A DNA stretch of 64,000 bases, from NCBI RefSeq assembly GCF_006385595.1, contig NZ_CP041046.1:3720001-3784000 (forward strand), in the 5' to 3' direction. Source of the stretch: Luteibacter pinisoli. Lineage in GTDB: Bacteria > Pseudomonadota > Gammaproteobacteria > Xanthomonadales > Rhodanobacteraceae. Below the pieces are notes generated by a model. That model did not search any database and had not been told where the DNA came from. It saw only the letters and a list, made by a program, of their open reading frames with translations. Position 1 is the stretch's first letter. Every line of letters starts with the position of its first letter. This document shows positions 43,992-52,958 of the stretch, piece by piece. The position numbers and the translations under genes were made by a program.

Positions 43992-45560
43992 TTACGGCCG
44001 TGTCGACGCCACGCTCGCCTGGCTCGCCTCCAGCGCCTCGTGCACCTTCTTCAACAAGGCCCGTGACTGGATGGGCTTGTCGATGATGTAGAGGTGCTGC
44101 AGCTCGGGGAGCTCGTCGAGGTTGGGCGGGGTGTCGGGGCGCGCCAGCAGAAGCACGGCGCCGCGGTAGCCATGTTCGAGCAACGCGGCCAGGGTACGCA
44201 CGCCGGTGAACAGGTTCATGTCGGCGTCCATCACGACCAGGTCCGGCACGCCGTGCGCTTCGATCCACTGCAACGCTGCGGTACCGCTCTGGCTCGCACC
44301 GGCCTGGTAGCCGTAGGTGTCGAGGGTGTCGGAGAGCAGCGAGAGCTGCACGGCTTCTTCGACCACGACGAGCACGCGCTCGGCTTCGCCCTGCAGGTCG
44401 GCATCCAGCACCGGTACGTCGCCGACGTCACTTTCGTCCATGCCCAGCGGCAGGTACAGGTGGAACGCGGTACCCTCGCCCACCTTGCTGACGACGCGCA
44501 TGAGGCCGCCGTGGCTGGCGACGATGCGCTTGCACGAAAGCAGGCCTAGGCCGGTGCCGCCTTCCTTGGTGGTGAAGAACGGTTCGAACAGGCGCTGCAG
44601 GACGTCGGGCGGCATGCCGGCGCCGGTGTCGCTCACCGTGATGTGCAGGTAACGACCGGGGACGCCGCTTTCCACTTCGCTGAAGAAGTCATCGGCCAGG
44701 GTCACCTGCGCGGTGTCGATGCGCAGCGTGCCCCCGTCGGGCATGGCCTGGATGGCGTTCAACGAGAGGTTGAGCATGCACTGCTGCAGCTCGGTGTGGT
44801 TGCCCTCGAAGGTCGCGTCCGGGTCGAAGACGTTGATCTCCAGGGTGATCGAGCGCGGCACGCTGCCGGCCATCAGCAGCTTCAGCGCGTCGGTGAGCGC
44901 GCCGAGCTTCACCTGTTCCGCACGACGGGCACCGCGCGCGAAGGAGAGCATGGACGAGACCATTTCCAGGCCGCGGCGGCCGCAGTCGCGCACCAGCGTG
45001 CCGAGGCGCGCCAGGCGTGGGTCGTCGGCATAGTCTTCCAGCGTGTCGCCGGCGAGCAGCAGCGGCTGGAGCAGGTTGCGCAGATCGTGCGAGAGGCCGC
45101 CGGCCAGCAGGGCCAGGCTCTCGAAGCGCTGTGCGCGGACCAGTTCCTGCTCGGCGCGCACACGCGCCCTGGCATCGTCGGCATCGCGCAGGGCGCGGCG
45201 CACGGCGGTAGCCAGGCGCGCGGTGTTCTGCTTGAGGATGTAGTCGGTCGCGCCGTTGCGAAGCGCGGCGATGGCCGCCTCTTCACCGAGGGTGGCCGAG
45301 ATGAAAATAAACGGTATGGGGCTGTTGCGCCCGCGCAGGATTTCCAGCGCGCGCTCACCACTGAAGCCCGGCATGCTCAGGTCGGAGAGCACGATATCCG
45401 GCTTGAACTCGTCCAGCGCCGCGACATAGGCCGCCTCGTCGTCCACCAGGCGCACGTCATAAAGGATGCCATCGGCGTCCAGCTCGGACTGCACCAGCTC
45501 GGCATCGAGCTCACTATCTTCGACCTGCAGAATTCTGACTTTCTGGTTTTGCCCGCTCAT
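43992..45560 (-). CDS. Hybrid regulator: REC - histidine kinase - REC
   Basis: A 522-residue soluble protein. N-terminal receiver (about 8-125; phospho-Asp in IVLSDLSMPGF), a kinase core with H-box LAGGLSHDLRNLLQPL (about 153-168), HATPase (NLSLNAIQAMPDGG; SDTGAGMPP; GGTGLGLLSCKRI), and a C-terminal receiver (about 390-510) with VMDADMN and IDKPI. In the last domain the conserved Thr/Ser before the alanine loop appears to be Ala (VLLLARPD), so phosphorylation there may be weak. No membrane helix. It is third in a cassette with the regulator and kinase upstream. Confidence 0.9.
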   Translation of the reverse strand: MSGQNQKVRILQVEDSELDAELVQSELDADGILYDVRLVDDEAAYVAALDEFKPDIVLSDLSMPGFSGERALEILRGRNSPIPFIFISATLGEEAAIAALRNGATDYILKQNTARLATAVRRALRDADDARARVRAEQELVRAQRFESLALLAGGLSHDLRNLLQPLLLAGDTLEDYADDPRLARLGTLVRDCGRRGLEMVSSMLSFARGARRAEQVKLGALTDALKLLMAGSVPRSITLEINVFDPDATFEGNHTELQQCMLNLSLNAIQAMPDGGTLRIDTAQVTLADDFFSEVESGVPGRYLHITVSDTGAGMPPDVLQRLFEPFFTTKEGGTGLGLLSCKRIVASHGGLMRVVSKVGEGTAFHLYLPLGMDESDVGDVPVLDADLQGEAERVLVVVEEAVQLSLLSDTLDTYGYQAGASQSGTAALQWIEAHGVPDLVVMDADMNLFTGVRTLAALLEHGYRGAVLLLARPDTPPNLDELPELQHLYIIDKPIQSRALLKKVHEALEASQASVASTRP

Positions 45561-45582
45561 GCGCGTTCGCTCGCCCCTGCCC

Positions 45583-46029
45583 TTACTCGGATTCCGGCCG
45601 CTGGTTCAGCACGGCCCAGAAGTGGCCCAGCGTCTGCACCGCCGTGAAGAACTGAGCCACGTCCACCGGCTTCAGCACATAGGCATTCACGCCCAGGTCC
45701 CAGCTACGCGCCAGGTCGCTTTCTTCGCGCGACGAGGAGAGGATCACCACCGGCACGCGCTTCCACTTTTCCTGGGTACGCAGGTGGGTGAGCACTTCCA
45801 GGCCGTCCATGCGCGGCATCTTGATGTCGAGCAGGATCACCGCCGGGTCGCCGGCCGGACGATCGGCATGGCGGCCGCGGCGTTCCATCCAGTCAAGGCA
45901 CTCCACGCCGTCTTCCACGTGCACGACGGGATTGGCGAGGTTGGCGGCACCCAGCGCATCCATCGCCATTTCGGCGTCGGGCAGGGAGTCTTCAACGAGG
46001 AGGATGGTGCGAAGGTTGGGGTTGCTCAT
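45583..46029 (-). CDS. Single-domain response regulator, Rcp1-like
   Basis: 148 residues, a lone receiver domain of the type paired with phytochrome-like kinases: LLVEDSLPDAEMAM at the start, phospho-Asp in VILLDIKMPRMDGLEVL (about residue 70), Ser in VVILSSSREE, Lys in VLKPVD. No output domain. It overlaps the upstream kinase gene by 4 bases (ATGA), so the kinase at 46026-47825 is its likely partner; phosphotransfer onward to the hybrid protein is possible. Confidence 0.92.
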   Translation of the reverse strand: MSNPNLRTILLVEDSLPDAEMAMDALGAANLANPVVHVEDGVECLDWMERRGRHADRPAGDPAVILLDIKMPRMDGLEVLTHLRTQEKWKRVPVVILSSSREESDLARSWDLGVNAYVLKPVDVAQFFTAVQTLGHFWAVLNQRPESE

Positions 46030-47825
46030 GAATCACCTGCTCGCGGGCCCGACATGTCGGACGCCGGTAAAGAGAAATGGAACGTGGCGCCGCGGTCCGT
46101 CTCGCCTTCGGCCCAGGTACGGCCGCCATGGCGCGCGACGATCCGGCGCACGTTGGCAAGGCCGATGCCGTTGCCAGGGAATTCAGAGGAGCGATGCAGT
46201 CTCTGGAAAACGCCGAACAGCTTGCTGGCGTATTGCATGTCGAAGCCGGCGCCGTTGTCGCGCACGAAGAACTCGTAGTCGCCGGCCGGCGTGCGGTCCA
46301 CGCCTACCTCGATGTGCGCGATCTCGCGATTGCCCGTGTACTTCACGGCATTGCCGAGGAGGTTTTGCCACACGGTGCGCAGCATGTTCTCGTCGCCGAT
46401 GGCGATGGGCAGCGGCGCCACCTGCCATTCGATGCGGCGGTCGCGCGCTTCGCTTTCCGCCAGCGCCCTTGCTTCGTCCACCAGTGACTGCATGTCCACC
46501 GTCTGCAGGCGCAGCGCACCACGGCCGAGGCGTGAGAACACCAGCAGGTCGTCGATCAGCTGGGCCATGCGTCGCGACGAACTGCTGATCACATCGATGT
46601 AGTGGCGGACACGATCATCCGACTGCTCGCCCAGGTGCGCTTCCAGCTTGCTGGCAAACCCGGAGATATGCCGCAGCGGCGCGCGCAGGTCGTGCGATAC
46701 CGAATAACTGAAGGCTTCGAGTTCGCGGTTGACGTCCGAGACCTGCTCCACCTTGCCCTCGAGCTGGCGGTTCAGCTCGTTGATCTTCTGCTCCACCATG
46801 GCGCGGGCCGTGATGTCGCTGACGGTGAGCAGCAAGGCGGCCTGGTCGGTGTCGGGCTGCTGCACGCGGCGGGCATTGATCACCACGAAGCGGTCGATGC
46901 CGTCCACCGTGCGCTGGGTCAGCTCGTAATCCCACAGCTCGCGATCGCGGGCGACCACGTCGGCCAGGCGCTGCAGCAGGGCCGGATCGTCCCACGCGCC
47001 GTTGCCGATGGATTTCAGCGGCAGGTGGGCTTCTTCGTCGTCGCTGTCGTAGCCATACAGCTCGGCAAAGGCGGCGTTCACCAGCAGGGTACGCAGGTTG
47101 CCGTCCAGCATGGCAATGGGCTCGCGCACGGCCTGCACGATCAGCTGCGACCGCTTCACCGCGCCGTCGATGCGTGATTCGGCGGCAAGGCGAATGGCGA
47201 TCTGCCGCTCGGAGACGACCACCACGATGCCAAGCAGGGCCAGCTGGGCCAGCGCGGCCACGCCCAGCACGAAGCGGTTATCCGTGGCGGTGCCGCTGGC
47301 GTCGGCGCGGCGCGCGTCGAGCAGTCTGGATTCTTCGGCGAGGATCTCGACGACGCGGTCGCGGAACGGGAACATCCGGCGGGCATCTTCCATGGTGGCG
47401 AAGGCCCCTGCCCGGTCGCCGGCCTTGATCTTCGCCAGCGCCTGCACGGTGAGCTGCAGGCGGCCGTTGGCAATCGACTCCAGGCCGCCCAGGCGGGCGA
47501 GCTGGTCGGCGTTGTCGTGCACCCGTCCGCGCAGGTCAGAAAAGATGGCCGGCAGTTTCTGGCCCGGGGACAGCGCCCGCTGCTCCAGGTCGTCGTCGAG
47601 GGTGCCACCCGCGGCCAGCGTATACACGGCCGCCTCGCTGCTGCGCAGGATCGCGTCCACGCGGTACACGCTCGCCTTGATGTCGGCGGTGTGGGTCACC
47701 CAGTCGCGCGAGGTGAGGGCTTGTTCCGAGCTGGAGCGTGTGACGACGTAGGGCAAGGCCACGATCACCAGCACGGCCGCCAGCAAGCCCACGAGGCGCC
47801 AGCGCAGTCCAATGCGTTCAATCAT
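46026..47825 (-). CDS. Membrane histidine kinase with CHASE3-like and PAS domains
   Basis: 599 residues. A helix at about 9-30 and a second at about 185-205 flank a helical periplasmic domain of CHASE3 type (WVTHTADIKASVYRVDAILRSSEAA). A PAS domain follows (about 225-345, IVQAVREPIAMLDG), a short coiled coil (KINELNRQLEGKVEQVSDV), H-box SYSVSHDLRAPLRHI, and an HATPase of the Cph1 type (NLLGNAVKYTG; DNGAGFD; GNGIGLANVRRI). The sensed signal is unknown. It leads the three-gene signalling cassette. Confidence 0.92.
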   Translation of the reverse strand: MIERIGLRWRLVGLLAAVLVIVALPYVVTRSSSEQALTSRDWVTHTADIKASVYRVDAILRSSEAAVYTLAAGGTLDDDLEQRALSPGQKLPAIFSDLRGRVHDNADQLARLGGLESIANGRLQLTVQALAKIKAGDRAGAFATMEDARRMFPFRDRVVEILAEESRLLDARRADASGTATDNRFVLGVAALAQLALLGIVVVVSERQIAIRLAAESRIDGAVKRSQLIVQAVREPIAMLDGNLRTLLVNAAFAELYGYDSDDEEAHLPLKSIGNGAWDDPALLQRLADVVARDRELWDYELTQRTVDGIDRFVVINARRVQQPDTDQAALLLTVSDITARAMVEQKINELNRQLEGKVEQVSDVNRELEAFSYSVSHDLRAPLRHISGFASKLEAHLGEQSDDRVRHYIDVISSSSRRMAQLIDDLLVFSRLGRGALRLQTVDMQSLVDEARALAESEARDRRIEWQVAPLPIAIGDENMLRTVWQNLLGNAVKYTGNREIAHIEVGVDRTPAGDYEFFVRDNGAGFDMQYASKLFGVFQRLHRSSEFPGNGIGLANVRRIVARHGGRTWAEGETDRGATFHFSLPASDMSGPRAGDS

Positions 47826-47916
47826 GCCTTCGTCATCCCCACGACGACTCCTGCCTCAAGGTGAAAAGGCATTGTAAACGCAGCGCCATATGGAAAGTAC
47901 GGGGCGCTATTGGCGC

Positions 47917-47939
47917 CACGGGCCCGTGAAAGGCCCGTG
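47917..47939. other. Hairpin between GH92 gene and kinase gene
   Basis: Stem CACGGGCC (47917-47924) with GGCCCGTG (47932-47939), 7-base loop. It lies about 30 bases after the GH92 stop but has no T run on either side, so it may be a transcript-stabilising or weak termination structure. Confidence 0.3.
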
Positions 47940-47969
47940 ACGACAACGTGGAGACGCCGTAAGCGCGGC

Positions 47970-50315
47970 TCAGTTAGCCGACGACGACATCGAGTACGGC
48001 GCCGCATCGGCCGCCGTACCCCACTTCGACGGCTCGGCCTGCATGCTGAAGTGCAGCTCGCCACCGGCGGTGAGCTCTTCATGCGTGACCCACGTGCGGG
48101 CCAGGTCCTTGCCGTTGAGCGTCACCTTGCCCACGTACGGATGCTTCGCATCGAGGTGGTCGGTGGAGACGGTGAAGTGCTTGCCGTTCTGCAGGTTCAG
48201 CGTGGCCTTCTCGACGAACGGGCGGCCGATCACGTACTGGCTGCTGCCCGGGGCCACGGGGTAGAAGCCCAGGGCGCTGAAGATGTACCAGGCCGACATC
48301 TGGCCGAGATCGTCGTTACCCACCAGGCCCGTCGGGGTCGGCGTGTACTGGGTCTTCATGATCTGGGTCAGGCGTTCCTGGGTCTTCCAGGGCTGGCCGG
48401 CGTAGTCATACAGGTAGGCCACGTGGTGGCTGGGTTCGTTGCCGTGCGCGTACCAGCCGATCAGGCCGGTGATGTCTTCCACGTGGGCAAACGACTTCGG
48501 GTCCACCTTGGCGTCGAACACCGAGTCCAGCTTCTTCACGAACGCATCGCTGCCGCCAAGCGCCTGGATCAGGCCGGCGATGTCCTGCGGCACGTACCAC
48601 GAGTACTGCCAGGCGTTGCCTTCGGTGTAGTCGCTGCCGTAGGCGGCCGACGAGGGATCGAACGGCTCGCGGTAGTTGCCGTCGGCCTTGCGGGCGCGCA
48701 GGAAGCCGGTCTTGGTATCGAAGCTGTTCTTCCAGTTGCCGGCGCGCTTCATGAAGGTGGCGGCGACGTCGTCCTTGCCCATGGCCTTGGCGGCCTGGGC
48801 CAGCGACCAGTCGTCGAAGGCGTATTCGACGGTCTTCGAGGCGGCTTCCGGCTGGTGGTCGATCGGCACGTAGCCGAGCTTCATGTAGTCGTCCAGGCCG
48901 CCGTACGGGCCGTAGGTGGCGCTGGCCACCATGGCTTCGAGGGCCTTGCCGCCGTCGTAGCCGCGGATGCCCTTGACGTAGGCGTCGGCGATGACCGGCA
49001 CGGCGTGGTAGCCGATCATGCACCAGGTTTCCATGCCGCCGTACGACCACACCGGCAGGATCCCGAACGGGCTGGCTTCGCGCGCGGCGATCAGCGAGCT
49101 GACGAAATCGTTGCTCTTGTTCGGCTCCAGCAGGGTCATCAGCGGCTGCTGGGCGCGGTACACGTCCCACAGCGACCACGTGGAATAGAAGTCGAAGCCC
49201 TTGGCCGTGTGCACCTGGTTATCCGGGCCGCGGTACTGGCCGTTCACGTCCATGGAGAGCGTGGGCGAGAGCATGGCGTGATAAAGCGCCGTATAGAACG
49301 TCTTGCGGGTCTCGGCCGGGGCCTGCAGGTCCACCACGGCGAGGGTCTTTTCCCACAGCTGGCGGGCGTCGGCACGGCGGGCGTCGAAGTCGAAGCCTTC
49401 GCCGTCCTTGTCGAGGTTGGCGATGGCGTTGTCCTCGCTCACCGTCGAGATGGCCACCTTGGCCACCAGCGGCTTGTCGAGGTTGCCGAAGTCGAACACG
49501 CCCTCGAGCGCGCGGCCGCTGATGCCGTCCGCGTCGTCGTTGCGGTTGCCCGGGCCACCAAAGCCGCGATAGACGATCTTCTCTTCGCGGTTCTTCAGCT
49601 CACGCGAGGTGATCGGCTGGTTGAAGCGCATGGCGAAGTACAGCTGGCGGCCCGGGGCCCAGCCGCGGGTGGTGCGGCCGCCGGTGACGGTGCCGTCCGC
49701 GCGCACGCGCAGGGTCGACCACAGCACCTTGCCGTCGTAGTCATAGATGCTCGGGCGCAGGTCCAGCAGGACATGGGCCGGCTTGCCCTTGGGGAAGGTG
49801 TAGCGGTGGAAGCCAACGCGCGCATTTGCCGTCAGTTCGGCGCGAACGTCGTAGTCGCTGAGGGTAACCGCGTAGTAACCTGCCTCGGCCTTTTCGGTCG
49901 AATGCGAGAAGCGCGACCGGTAACCGCTACCGGGCTGGTCGGGGGAGCCAGGGTCCAGCTTGACGTCACCGGCGATGGGCATGACGAGTACGTCGCCCAG
50001 ATCGGAGTGGCCGCTGCCGGAGAAATGCGTATGCGAGAAACCCATGATGCTGGAGTCGGCGAACTGGTAGCCGGCGGCGTACTTATAGGCGTGCTTGAAG
50101 TCCGGCATGGCCGTGTCCGGCGAGAGCTGGACCATGCCGAAGGGCACCGTGGCGCCCGGGAAGGTGTGGCCGTCGCCACCGGTACCGATCATCGGGTCCA
50201 CCGCCGACCAGGCGCTGGTGCCTTTTCCGCCGGAAGCCGCGACGGCCAGGGCCGGCAGGGCGAGGGACAGGGCGGCGGCCAGCAGGCCGCGGCGCAGGCG
50301 CGTGGAACTCGACAT
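47970..50315 (-). CDS. GH92 family alpha-mannosidase, exported
   Basis: 781 residues from MSSSTRLRRG with GGGGAG 6 bases upstream; a longer frame of 39 codons precedes it without function. The signal peptide ends near AVAAS. GH92 hallmarks include VDPMIGTGGDGHTFPGA and PFGMVQLSPDT at the N-terminus, GFSHTHFSG, GNEPSHHVAYLYDYAGQ and VGNDDLGQMSAWYIF in the catalytic (alpha/alpha)6 domain. These enzymes are calcium-dependent exo-alpha-mannosidases that invert configuration and release mannose from N-glycans or mannans in the periplasm or outside. Divergent from a LacI regulator. Confidence 0.95.
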   Translation of the reverse strand: MSSSTRLRRGLLAAALSLALPALAVAASGGKGTSAWSAVDPMIGTGGDGHTFPGATVPFGMVQLSPDTAMPDFKHAYKYAAGYQFADSSIMGFSHTHFSGSGHSDLGDVLVMPIAGDVKLDPGSPDQPGSGYRSRFSHSTEKAEAGYYAVTLSDYDVRAELTANARVGFHRYTFPKGKPAHVLLDLRPSIYDYDGKVLWSTLRVRADGTVTGGRTTRGWAPGRQLYFAMRFNQPITSRELKNREEKIVYRGFGGPGNRNDDADGISGRALEGVFDFGNLDKPLVAKVAISTVSEDNAIANLDKDGEGFDFDARRADARQLWEKTLAVVDLQAPAETRKTFYTALYHAMLSPTLSMDVNGQYRGPDNQVHTAKGFDFYSTWSLWDVYRAQQPLMTLLEPNKSNDFVSSLIAAREASPFGILPVWSYGGMETWCMIGYHAVPVIADAYVKGIRGYDGGKALEAMVASATYGPYGGLDDYMKLGYVPIDHQPEAASKTVEYAFDDWSLAQAAKAMGKDDVAATFMKRAGNWKNSFDTKTGFLRARKADGNYREPFDPSSAAYGSDYTEGNAWQYSWYVPQDIAGLIQALGGSDAFVKKLDSVFDAKVDPKSFAHVEDITGLIGWYAHGNEPSHHVAYLYDYAGQPWKTQERLTQIMKTQYTPTPTGLVGNDDLGQMSAWYIFSALGFYPVAPGSSQYVIGRPFVEKATLNLQNGKHFTVSTDHLDAKHPYVGKVTLNGKDLARTWVTHEELTAGGELHFSMQAEPSKWGTAADAAPYSMSSSAN

Positions 50316-50346
50316 CAGAATCTCCCCAACATTGGACTGAAAATGC

Positions 50347-50369
50347 GTCATGATCATTTGGATCGTGAC
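50347..50369. promoter_or_regulatory. Near-perfect palindrome upstream of the GH92 gene
   Basis: GTCATGATC, spacer ATTTG, GATCGTGAC: 9-bp arms with one mismatch, 32-54 bases before the GH92 start. A candidate LacI-family operator in the divergent region. Confidence 0.35.
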
Positions 50370-50437
50370 AAACGCGCTGAACGTAGCAAAGATAACGCAC
50401 CTACGCATGTTGCAGTGCGTGATGCATCCCATGGCTT

Positions 50438-50458
50438 ACCGCGCGATGATCGCGCGGT
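50438..50458. promoter_or_regulatory. Perfect palindrome upstream of the LacI gene
   Basis: ACCGCGCGA, TGA, TCGCGCGGT: 9-bp perfect arms with a 3-base centre, 13 bases before the AAGGAG of the lacI-type gene. Position suits autoregulation. Binding is inferred. Confidence 0.45.
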
Positions 50459-50481
50459 TTAGATCGTTTGAAGGAGTTACG

Positions 50482-51531
50482 ATGGCGAGGACAACCCCGC
50501 AGCGCCGCAAGGTGACGTTGGCCGATATCGCCCAGGGTTGCGATGTCTCACGGGCCACCGTCTCACTGGTGCTGCGCGGCAGCCCCCTGGTCAACTCGGG
50601 TACCCGAGCCCGGGTGGAAGCCGAGCTGAAGCGCCAGGGCTACGTCTATAACCGGGCAGCGGCCAACCTGCGCCGGCGCACGTCCTCGAGCATCGGCCTG
50701 GTCATCAATGACCTGGGCAACCCCTTCTTCGCCGAATTCGCCGCCGGGGCGGACGAAACCCTGGCCAGCGCCGGGTACGTCACCCTGCTGGGCAACACCG
50801 GTGAATCGCCGGAACGCCAGCAGGCGGTGCTCAATTCCATGATCGAGCATGGCCCGGCTGGCATCATCCTCTCCCCTGCCGAAGGCAGCGATGGCGAGCG
50901 GGTGCTCACCGCCGTGGGCATGCACACCCCGCTCCTCGTCTTCAACCGCGAACTCCCGGACGACGACGGCTCGCATCGCTGGGACACCCTGGAGATGGAT
51001 AACGAGCACGGCGCCCGCCTCGCCACCCAGCACCTGATCGGGCTGGGCCACCAGCGCATCGCCTTCTTCGGCGGCCACCGCGAGTCCAGCTCGGTGGAAC
51101 AGCGCCGCCGTGGCTACGCCAGCGCCATGAAGGAAGCCGGCCTGCCGGTGGACCCCGCCTGGCTGATCGAGAGCGCGCCCACGCGCCTCGAAGCCGCCCG
51201 CCAGACCGGCGCGCTGTTCGCGCGGGACCCGGCGCCGACGGCGGCGGTTTGCTACAACGACGCCGTGGCACTTGGGCTTATGCTTGGTTTGACCAAGCGA
51301 GGCCGCCGCCCGGGCGAGGATTTCGCCCTGACCGGCTTCGATGACGTCGCCGAAGCCTCGGTGTGCGTCCCGCCCCTCACCACCGTCGCGGTGGATCCGC
51401 GCGGCCTGGGCCGGCGCAGTGCCGAACTCATCCTTGAACGACTTCGCAATCCCGAGACGGACACAGCCTATACGATCGCGCCAGTCCGGCTGGTCGTACG
51501 CGAAAGCAGCTGCGCACCGTCATCCCCCTGA
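50482..51531 (+). CDS. LacI-family transcriptional regulator
   Basis: 349 residues from MARTTPQRRK with AAGGAG 6 bases upstream. N-terminal HTH and hinge (VTLADIAQGCDVSRATVSLVLRG; AAANLRRRTSS) followed by a periplasmic-binding-protein-like sensor domain (IGLVINDLGNPFFAEFAAG ... DEDFALTGFDDV-type end). It stands between the GH92 gene and the sugar permease, kinase and isomerase genes, so it probably controls the mannose locus, with a mannose-derived sugar as inducer. Confidence 0.93.
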   Translation: MARTTPQRRKVTLADIAQGCDVSRATVSLVLRGSPLVNSGTRARVEAELKRQGYVYNRAAANLRRRTSSSIGLVINDLGNPFFAEFAAGADETLASAGYVTLLGNTGESPERQQAVLNSMIEHGPAGIILSPAEGSDGERVLTAVGMHTPLLVFNRELPDDDGSHRWDTLEMDNEHGARLATQHLIGLGHQRIAFFGGHRESSSVEQRRRGYASAMKEAGLPVDPAWLIESAPTRLEAARQTGALFARDPAPTAAVCYNDAVALGLMLGLTKRGRRPGEDFALTGFDDVAEASVCVPPLTTVAVDPRGLGRRSAELILERLRNPETDTAYTIAPVRLVVRESSCAPSSP

Positions 51532-51551
51532 ATCCACCAATGGAGCGCCCC

Positions 51552-52877
51552 ATGGCCACCGGTTCCACGCCATTGCCCAATTCGTCGTCCAACCCGGCGA
51601 CCTCGGGCGACACCCGTTACACCTTCTTCCCCCTTGCCCTGGGCGTGATGTCCACGATCTTCTTCATGTGGGGGTTCATCACCTGCCTGAATGACATCCT
51701 GATCCCCCACCTGAAGGCCGTGTTCGAGCTGAACTACGCGCAGGCGCTGCTCATCCAGTTCACGTTCTTCGGCGCGTACTTCATCATGTCGCTGCCCGCC
51801 GGCAAGCTCGTGGCGGCCCTCGGTTACAAGAAGGGCATCGTCGCCGGCCTGATCATCACCGGCATCGGCGCGGCGCTGTTCTGGCCGGCCGCCAGCATGC
51901 GCGTGTATGAGTTCTTCCTCGGCGCGCTGTTCATCCTGGCCACGGGCATCACCGTGCTGCAGGTGGCTGCCAACCCGTACGTCGCCCTGCTCGGCCCGGA
52001 AAAGACGGCCTCCAGCCGCCTCACCCTGGCCCAGGCCCTGAACTCGTTTGGCACCTTCCTGGCCCCGTTCTTCGGCGGCATCCTGATCCTCTCCAACGAA
52101 GTGAAGTCCAGCGCCGACGTCGCCAAGCTCTCGGCGGCCGAACAGGTGACCTATCGCGCGCATGAAGCCGGTTCCGTGCAGGGCCCGTACATCGGCCTGG
52201 CCGTGGTGCTGGTGCTGCTGGCCATCGGCGTGTACCTGTTCAACCTGCCGAAGCTGGAAGAGACCACCGAGAAGGCCGACAGCGACCATCATTCGCTGAT
52301 GGACGCGCTGAAGACCCCGCACGTGTTCTTCGGCGTGCTGGGCATCTTCTTCTACGTCGGCGGCGAAGTGTCCATCGGCAGCTTCATGATCAACTACCTG
52401 CAGCTGCCCGAGATCGGCAACATGACCGGCCCGGTCGCTGCGAACCACGTGGCGTTCTACTGGGGTGGCGCGATGGTCGGCCGCTTCATCGGCTCGGCCC
52501 TGCTCGCCAAGTTCTCGCCGCGCAAGCTGCTGGCCGTGTTCGCCGCCATCAACGTGCTGCTGGTGATCACCACCATGGTCACCACCGGCTTCGTCGCGAC
52601 GTACAGCATCGTGGCCATCGGCCTGTTCAACTCGATCATGTTCCCGACGATCTTCTCGCTGGGCATCGAGCGCATGGGTCCGCTGACCGGCAAGGCCTCG
52701 TCCCTGCTGATCATGGCCATCGTGGGTGGTGCGTTGCTGCCGTGGATCCAGGGCGTGGTCGCTGACGCGATTGGCCTGCAGCACGCGTTCTTCATCCCGC
52801 TGATCTGCTACGTGTACATCGTGTTCTACGGTATTTCTGGTTCCAAGGTTCGCGGCACGCCTGTCGCCGCCCGGTAA
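51552..52877 (+). CDS. Sugar MFS permease, FucP/GluP type
   Basis: 441 residues from MATGSTPLPN, with GGAG 6 bases upstream; an in-frame ATG four codons earlier overlaps that site and is rejected. Twelve membrane helices. Family signatures: FFMWGFITCLNDILIPHLK, VLQVAANPYVALLGPE and LTLAQALNSFGTFLAPFFG. FucP/GluP permeases take up fucose, glucose, galactose or mannose with protons. By neighbours, mannose is the likely substrate. It lies 20 bases after the regulator. Confidence 0.92.
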   Translation: MATGSTPLPNSSSNPATSGDTRYTFFPLALGVMSTIFFMWGFITCLNDILIPHLKAVFELNYAQALLIQFTFFGAYFIMSLPAGKLVAALGYKKGIVAGLIITGIGAALFWPAASMRVYEFFLGALFILATGITVLQVAANPYVALLGPEKTASSRLTLAQALNSFGTFLAPFFGGILILSNEVKSSADVAKLSAAEQVTYRAHEAGSVQGPYIGLAVVLVLLAIGVYLFNLPKLEETTEKADSDHHSLMDALKTPHVFFGVLGIFFYVGGEVSIGSFMINYLQLPEIGNMTGPVAANHVAFYWGGAMVGRFIGSALLAKFSPRKLLAVFAAINVLLVITTMVTTGFVATYSIVAIGLFNSIMFPTIFSLGIERMGPLTGKASSLLIMAIVGGALLPWIQGVVADAIGLQHAFFIPLICYVYIVFYGISGSKVRGTPVAAR

Positions 52878-52958
52878 GAACCTTTCATGGCGACGGCCGG
52901 CACCTCGCCGGCCGTCGTGTTTTTCACCGCACATCCGCACCAAGGACAGGCCGTAAGC

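Noticed and set aside
47910..50462. An 850-codon plus-strand frame opposite the GH92 gene
   Set aside because: Antisense shadow; the GH92 reading has full-length family motifs.
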